A stretch of DNA of 64,000 nt from Filosporella fistucella (lineage: Eukaryota > Ascomycota > Leotiomycetes > Helotiales), in contig JAQJZZ010000010.1 of assembly GCA_030077755.1 (NCBI GenBank), positions 1,178,001 through 1,242,000 of the forward strand. The letters are read 5' to 3'. Below the pieces are notes generated by a model. The model searched no databases, had not been told where the DNA came from, and worked only from the letters and a program-made list of their open reading frames with translations. Below are positions 59,493 through 64,000 of this stretch, one piece after another. The translations under genes and the position numbers were made by a program. Position 1 is the first letter of the stretch; every line of letters begins with the position of its first letter.

Positions 59493-60431
59493 ATGGAAGC
59501 TTTACTCTCTCTTTCATTCGATAACCTTTCCTCCTACGACCAAGCCAAGATCAGGAAAGGGCTGCGCCAGGTGGAAGGTCTTCTTGCTCAGATTTGCCTG
59601 TCTTCCAGCCAATCAAAAACAATTGCTGAAAAGCGTCGCTCAGTTATCGATCCTGGAAAAGAACCACCGCCCAGGAAAGCTCTGACGGAACTGGTAAACG
59701 ATCCAGCTTTCAGGGAGTTCTTCAAATTGCAGGACGGATTCGAGTGGAATGTAGCTATGCGATTGGTCAATTGCTTGGACAGACTTCTGGGAAAGTCGCA
59801 TGATGGTCAAAACGACCTTTTGATCATTCAAACATTAGATCTGATTCAGGGGACTTTGCTATTGCATCCTCCATCTCGAACATTATTTTCCAGAGAGCTC
59901 TATATGAATGTATGTATCCTACCAAATCTACCATGAGGTTCTTGACTAATCACCGGCATGTTGTAGCACCTCCTCGACCTTCTCGAACCGATCAATTGTC
60001 CAGCAATCCAATCTGCAACAATCATAACTCTGGTATGCTGTCTGATTGAAACCCCTCAAAACACCCGTACATTCGAAAACCTGGACGGTCTCCTCACCAT
60101 CACATCCCTCTTCAAGTCCCGAGAGACTACACGAGAGGTGAAACTCAAGCTGGTCGAATTCCTTTACTTCTATCTGATGCCAGAAACACCATCGATTCCG
60201 ACCGCAAATGGTACCACATCTGTCCCATCAGTTTTACAGAGAAGTCCCAGTAAACTTGCAGGTGCTTTCAGTCGCAACGATACCGGTGCAAGGAAGAGAG
60301 CGGATAGTGAGAGTGAAATTACCAGAACAACGGAGGAGAAGCAGGGACTTTTAGGTAGGTATTTGAATAGCGTGGATGATTTGGTGGCAGATTTGAGGGA
60401 GAGTACACCTTTCGGAAACGCCTTGTCTTGA
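59493..60431 (+). CDS. cdc14: Cell division control protein Cdc14 (septation initiation network)
   Basis: Homologue of fission yeast Cdc14, the partner of the Sid1 kinase in the septation initiation network at the spindle pole (not the Cdc14 phosphatase of budding yeast). Two exons (59493-59909 and 59967-60431; 57-nt intron, phase 0) give 293 aa. The helical repeat body reads A-K-I-R-K-G-L-R-Q-V-E-G-L-L-A-Q-I-C, E-F-F-K-L-Q-D-G-F-E-W-N-V-A and L-L-H-P-P-S-R-T-L-F-S-R. After the intron come L-L-D-L-L-E-P-I-N-C-P and V-E-F-L-Y-F-Y-L-M-P-E-T-P. A variable Ser/Arg-rich stretch follows, then a short closing helix (L-L-G-R-Y-L-N-S-V-D-D-L-V-A-D-L). No phosphatase C-x5-R motif is present. Confidence 0.88.
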
Positions 60432-60611
60432 AATTTCCTTTGTTATCTTAGCATATCAGGCGTTTGAGAAGGTTTATTGGGGCGTTGGCTGCATTGGCAT
60501 TGGACCGGAAAATGTGCGCAGTAATTGAATGATGGTAATGGGTTTGGAGGACCTCGTGTAACTTCCATCTCGAATGTCAGTGGACATTTGTACATAAGGG
60601 CGTAAAGGGCC

Positions 60612-61786
60612 TCAAGGCAGTTCAACTGGGGCTACTGTAGCAGAAGGGGATTTCATATCCACAAAGACTCCAGGCGATGTGACATTAGAGTGACTGCGTG
60701 AATCAATTTCAACTGGGGCCGCAATATCTCCAGGGCTGTGAGGACTTGCTGGGACACCCCTATTCACCCCAGGGCTAGTGGCGGCAGAGGTGTGTTGCTC
60801 TGTGAAAGGTCCAGCGGCTGCTGTAGGTCCAAAATAATCGGAAGCTTGTCGACCTTGAGAAGGTCTTTTTGAGCCTTGGGCGGATCCTTCAGACGTAGGC
60901 TGTGAAGCTCTCTGGCTCTCCTTGGCGCTCCTCCTTTTCGTAATACAGAACCATGTTAAACAGCCTAGAATGACACAAGCTGCGACTGCAATTCCAGCAC
61001 CGATCCCGGCCTTCGCTCCCGTGGATAGTCCATCCGAATGCTTTGTGACAGCGGTAGCAAGAATACCATTCGTCCCAGTTCTGGTAGCAAGAGCAGTGTT
61101 AAGAGCACAGAAGTTGGTGTTATCAACCACCGTACATGCCAATGTGTTATCACAGCATCCACCACCAAGTGATGTCGGGCACGCATTCTGGTTGGTGGTA
61201 CATCCACTCGGAACAGGAGTTGCAACAGCCTTGCTCGTCGCAACAGTTGATCTACATTGGCCACTCGAAGCGCAGGTATAACCGTATGAACAGCAGGCTC
61301 CGCCGTATGCAGATGCACATTTGTATGCGCTAGTGCTTGGGCAAGCTCGAGGGCAGCAAGATGTTGTGGCTGCAGCAACTCCGCTGACAGTGATGTTCTT
61401 AATACATTGAAATGTGTCCGGCCCACATGGATTGCTGCAAGTTGATCCGATGAAGCAGCAGCCTGGTTGGAGGTTGGTAGTGGAGTTTCCGAGGACGATA
61501 CAGTAATTGATATTCGAACAACAATGTGTTGGAAACCCCACGTCTAGGCCTTTCAAAGGCTGTCAGCTAACGTTCTGAGTATATCGAGGGCGTATATGTA
61601 TATTTTCGTACATGTATGCTGGTCTGAAGCAGGACAATCACCGCTCTGCCTTTCTGACAATTGTGCAGATCCAGCAAGATAATAGCGCGGACTGAGCCCT
61701 TCTGCCACTGGCATTGCTCCATATTGCGCAGACGCAACATAGGCGATGGTGAGAGCAAACAATGTTAGAAGTCGCACTGAAGTCAT
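60612..61786 (-). CDS. Cysteine-rich single-pass surface protein
   Basis: Probably a cell-surface protein of unknown ligand. Two exons (61786-61612 and 61549-60612) joined across a 62-nt intron give 370 aa. M-T-S-V-R-L-L-T-L-F-A-L-T-I-A-Y-V-A-S-A is a signal peptide. The ectodomain carries repeated C-C modules: H-C-C-S-N, G-C-C-F-I-G-S-T-C, A-C-C-S-Y-G-Y-T-C and G-C-C-D-N-T-L-A-C. I chose the acceptor at 61550 because it keeps T-C-L-D-V-G-F-P-T-H-C-C. A membrane helix follows at about 240-262 (I-G-A-G-I-A-V-A-A-C-V-I-L-G-C), with basic stop-transfer K-R-R and a Ser/Pro-rich cytoplasmic tail of about 105 residues. The layout resembles fungal wall-sensor-like proteins, but no WSC or Mid2 domain is evident. 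Confidence 0.8.
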
Positions 61787-63360
61787 TGTGGAATTCGAAG
61801 TCCGGCTAGATCGCGGTGAACAACTCCTACGGACTTATGTCTCATTTGCACGACTTTGACAATAGCAAGAGGAAGAGGGTAAGGGAAGGAAAGACAATGA
61901 AAGAAACAAGACAAGCTGAGTGTACCACACCTGCACCCATAGTACTTGACACCTGCCCACTCAAAGCATCAGCTGAGAGCTTGATACGGTAGCAAACAAT
62001 GCGAGCCCGGAGTGTGGCTTGGTAGGTAATACACGGTGATGAACCCACACTGGAGGAGAGAGACGGGAGGTAGGCAGGTAAGCTGGAGAACTGCAAGCCA
62101 CAAAGTGAATGCATGGTTATTGGCCACCATCATCCTCGTCCTGCACGAGTCGTGGTCGTTTTCCATTTCGTCCGTCGATGAAAAGAGGCTGAATTCTACC
62201 AATATGCGCAAACTTGGTGGGCTCATGGGCAGCTCGCCATGTACAACGCTGCCGGTGAGAGTGGTCGGGGGATCTCCCTCTCCCTGAATTGGCTCGAGGC
62301 CCGCAATATCCTTGTGCGTGAGAGCTGGATCGCCAAATTCGTACATGAGAACGAGTCCAGCGATGCGCATGAAGGCATTCTTAAATGAACAAATTTGATG
62401 CAGTTTGCTGAATCAGGGACATGCAAGCAGAAAATATAGCATGACTTGGGAAGGATGGATCCACTGGAGATTAATATTTGGCTTGACCGGAGCTGTATGA
62501 AGATATGACCTAGTGACGTTGGCTAACCACAATGTGTTTTCTCGCCCAAAACCGTTTACCCTATGCATTAGGTCGCTCGAGCGGATTTTACTTTTCGTGA
62601 AAAAGCCTGTAGATTCTTCAAATCAGTGAATTCATCAGCCCCAGAATTTTCATCCAATGTGAGGGGCTGCATATGTGCGATAGTCTCACACCGAAATTCT
62701 CTATATTTCCAGGTATGCTCTTAGGGTATGTAGATCGCTTTGCGTTTGCAAGTACCGCATACTTTATTGATAGTCTGCAAATTCAAGTCAAAGAATGGGT
62801 GTGTATCATGTCAGGATTGTTGGAACTCCCTAGGAAGGCTATCAAACAGACCTTTCTAACTTAGAGGCCATAATCAATTTGTATTGAGATCAATACATGC
62901 TTGAAGAACAAGGCACAAATGTAGTAGAGCAATTTTCTGTCAGCTTATCATCAGCTTCGATCACTGGCGATCAGGGAACTGCATACACGTCCCGCTGCCT
63001 ATTGAAAACCTTATTCTCTCGAATCTGAGGAGGACTTATAAATGCAACTTCGTTGATCTGTATTGATGAAACGAGCCACGTGGAGTTCAAGTCAGCGTTT
63101 CGCCATCCGATGAAGGGCATTCATGTATGTCAAGGTCTCCCTTCCGATTCCCATCTGTGCCGACCCTATCTTCTATACATGATAAATGCTCGGATGAGCA
63201 ACTAACTTGTGCTTCAGAGGATTCAATCGTTGTTCTGCCAATACGTTCCTAGCCACACGCTAATATTTCCTTTTCGTTGCATCAAACAATTTGTGCAACC
63301 ACAACATCTTCTGCAGGTCTTGTTGATGGGCAAAGTCGCCCGTGAATCTTACTGTTCTAC
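61787..63360. other. Divergent intergenic region, no gene recognised
   Basis: About 1.6 kb between the Cys-rich gene and the acyltransferase-like gene. Short frames at 61969-62370 and 62673-62864 carry no domain. Confidence 0.5.
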
Positions 63361-64000
63361 ATGAAAATGGATTCGCAAGCTCAGACAGCTTTGGTTCTTC
63401 AGACTCGTCCAGAAATCATTACGTTTCTACAAAAGGTGCTTCCTGGCCCGATAATTCTATTCACCGCTCTTTCTTTTCCTGGTGTTGCTTACACCTCTTG
63501 TGCCTCAAGAATCGCAACTTTTGGAGTCGTGGTTTTGTCCTCAGTCCCTGCGTTTCGACTATGCCAAGTTGAAAATGTCATGCTCTCGTATCTGTTGGGA
63601 TTTGGCACTACCTGGTTCCTGATCTGGTCTTCTGTCTTATTGCTATATCACAATCCCCCAGAAGACTTTCGGAGAATACGCAGAGTCAATACTCAAGATT
63701 CTTCGAGTAAAATGGATGACGCGGCAGTGGTCTATGACTGGGAACACTTCCCAAAGCGACTCGACATGAGCCGGATCTACTGGATCTTGGATCTGATGCA
63801 CAACTATAGAGGCATCGGATGGAGTTTTCGGAGCCCTCGACATGCCATTCCCGACTCAGCCAAACCGCTTTACGAGATGAATGGGCTTCAGATATCAAAG
63901 GAAAATCTTCCTCTTCATTCGTGTTATGAAGATGCTGAAGCTCGAAATCAAGTTCTCAGACATACCATCATCATCTTTTTGTCTGATTATATTCTTGTTG
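63361..64000 (+). CDS. Wax-synthase-like membrane O-acyltransferase, N-terminal part, cut by window edge
   Basis: An open frame with no stop runs from ATG 63361 (second ATG at 63367) to the right edge, at least 213 residues. Hydrophobic helices occur near 30-60 (I-I-L-F-T-A-L-S-F-P-G-V-A-Y, F-G-V-V-V-L-S-S-V-P-A-F) and 75-100 (L-L-G-F-G-T-T-W-F-L-I-W-S-S-V-L-L-L). Then comes the spacing typical of fungal wax-synthase-domain proteins: W-E-H-F-P-K-R-L, W-I-L-D-L-M-H-N-Y-R-G-I-G-W-S-F. The catalytic His region lies beyond the window. Such proteins acetylate or acylate secondary metabolites in several fungal clusters; this role is inferred and needs the right-hand flank. Confidence 0.65.
   Translation, partial: MKMDSQAQTALVLQTRPEIITFLQKVLPGPIILFTALSFPGVAYTSCASRIATFGVVVLSSVPAFRLCQVENVMLSYLLGFGTTWFLIWSSVLLLYHNPPEDFRRIRRVNTQDSSSKMDDAAVVYDWEHFPKRLDMSRIYWILDLMHNYRGIGWSFRSPRHAIPDSAKPLYEMNGLQISKENLPLHSCYEDAEARNQVLRHTIIIFLSDYILV

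Noticed and set aside
59493..60431. Cdc14 as the mitotic-exit phosphatase
   Set aside because: No C-x5-R phosphatase motif and too short; it fits the SIN Cdc14 family instead.
1..64000. Transposons, CRISPR arrays, integrated virus
   Set aside because: No terminal repeats, transposase, reverse transcriptase, spaced repeats or capsid-like frames were seen.

Overview
This window is nuclear DNA of a filamentous ascomycete (Pezizomycotina). Genes lie on both strands with 0-5 short GT-AG introns, mostly 46-60 nt, with gctaac/gctgac-like branch points. The proteins are single-copy fungal housekeeping products such as NUC-2/Pho81, Rrn6, Spc25, Mcm2, Ino1, a SIN-pathway Cdc14 and GGPP synthase. Intergenic DNA is rich in TAC/CCTAGG/GTA-type palindromes and AGGT tracts. 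A leotiomycete (Helotiales-like) fungus is my best guess, from general protein resemblance only. No prokaryotic operons, CRISPR arrays, rRNA, convincing tRNA or transposable elements were seen.

Layout. 0-10 kb: the 5' part of a mitochondrial carrier gene (runs off the left edge), a Cue5-like CUE-domain gene, and nuc-2/pho81, the SPX-ankyrin-GDPD phosphate regulator, preceded by 2.4 kb of regulatory/UTR DNA. 10-20 kb: a small membrane protein divergent from coa1; mitochondrial ribosomal protein uL3m; a CCDC25-like NFACT-R protein; a PITH protein; Rrn6 (Pol I core factor) divergent from spc25; a GFA-domain protein. 20-32 kb: a coiled-coil protein, an SDR, a small frameshifted gene, a secreted GH31 alpha-glucosidase and a DUF3405 type II membrane protein. 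34-38 kb: an OB-fold/zinc-ribbon (RPA1/MEIOB-like) protein and INO1. 38-42.5 kb: a 4.7 kb stretch with no recognisable gene. 42.5-56 kb: a paxillin-like LIM protein, an NTF2-like protein, a flavodoxin-like protein, mcm2 divergent from a UBR7/Mlo2-like gene, and a cytoplasmic GH3 beta-glucosidase with PA14 insert. 57-64 kb: GGPP synthase, cdc14 (SIN), a Cys-rich single-pass surface protein, and the start of a wax-synthase-like membrane acyltransferase cut by the right edge.

Gene models were built by hand: exons were joined where splice sites, reading phase and family sequence agreed. Most genes are unrelated neighbours. Functional links visible here are cell-cycle genes with MCB-like promoter boxes (mcm2, spc25), a Pho4/NUC-1-type CACGTGGG box in the phosphate regulator's own upstream region, and two mitochondrial genes (coa1 and uL3m) lying convergently. 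I did not find a convincing undescribed multi-gene system. The most unusual items are gene-level: a start codon split by an intron in nuc-2, a GC-AG intron in spc25, a 31-nt intron in the MEIOB-like gene, a frameshifted small gene, a long ATG-less open frame upstream of a coiled-coil gene, and a palindromic MCB cluster between mcm2 and the UBR7-like gene.
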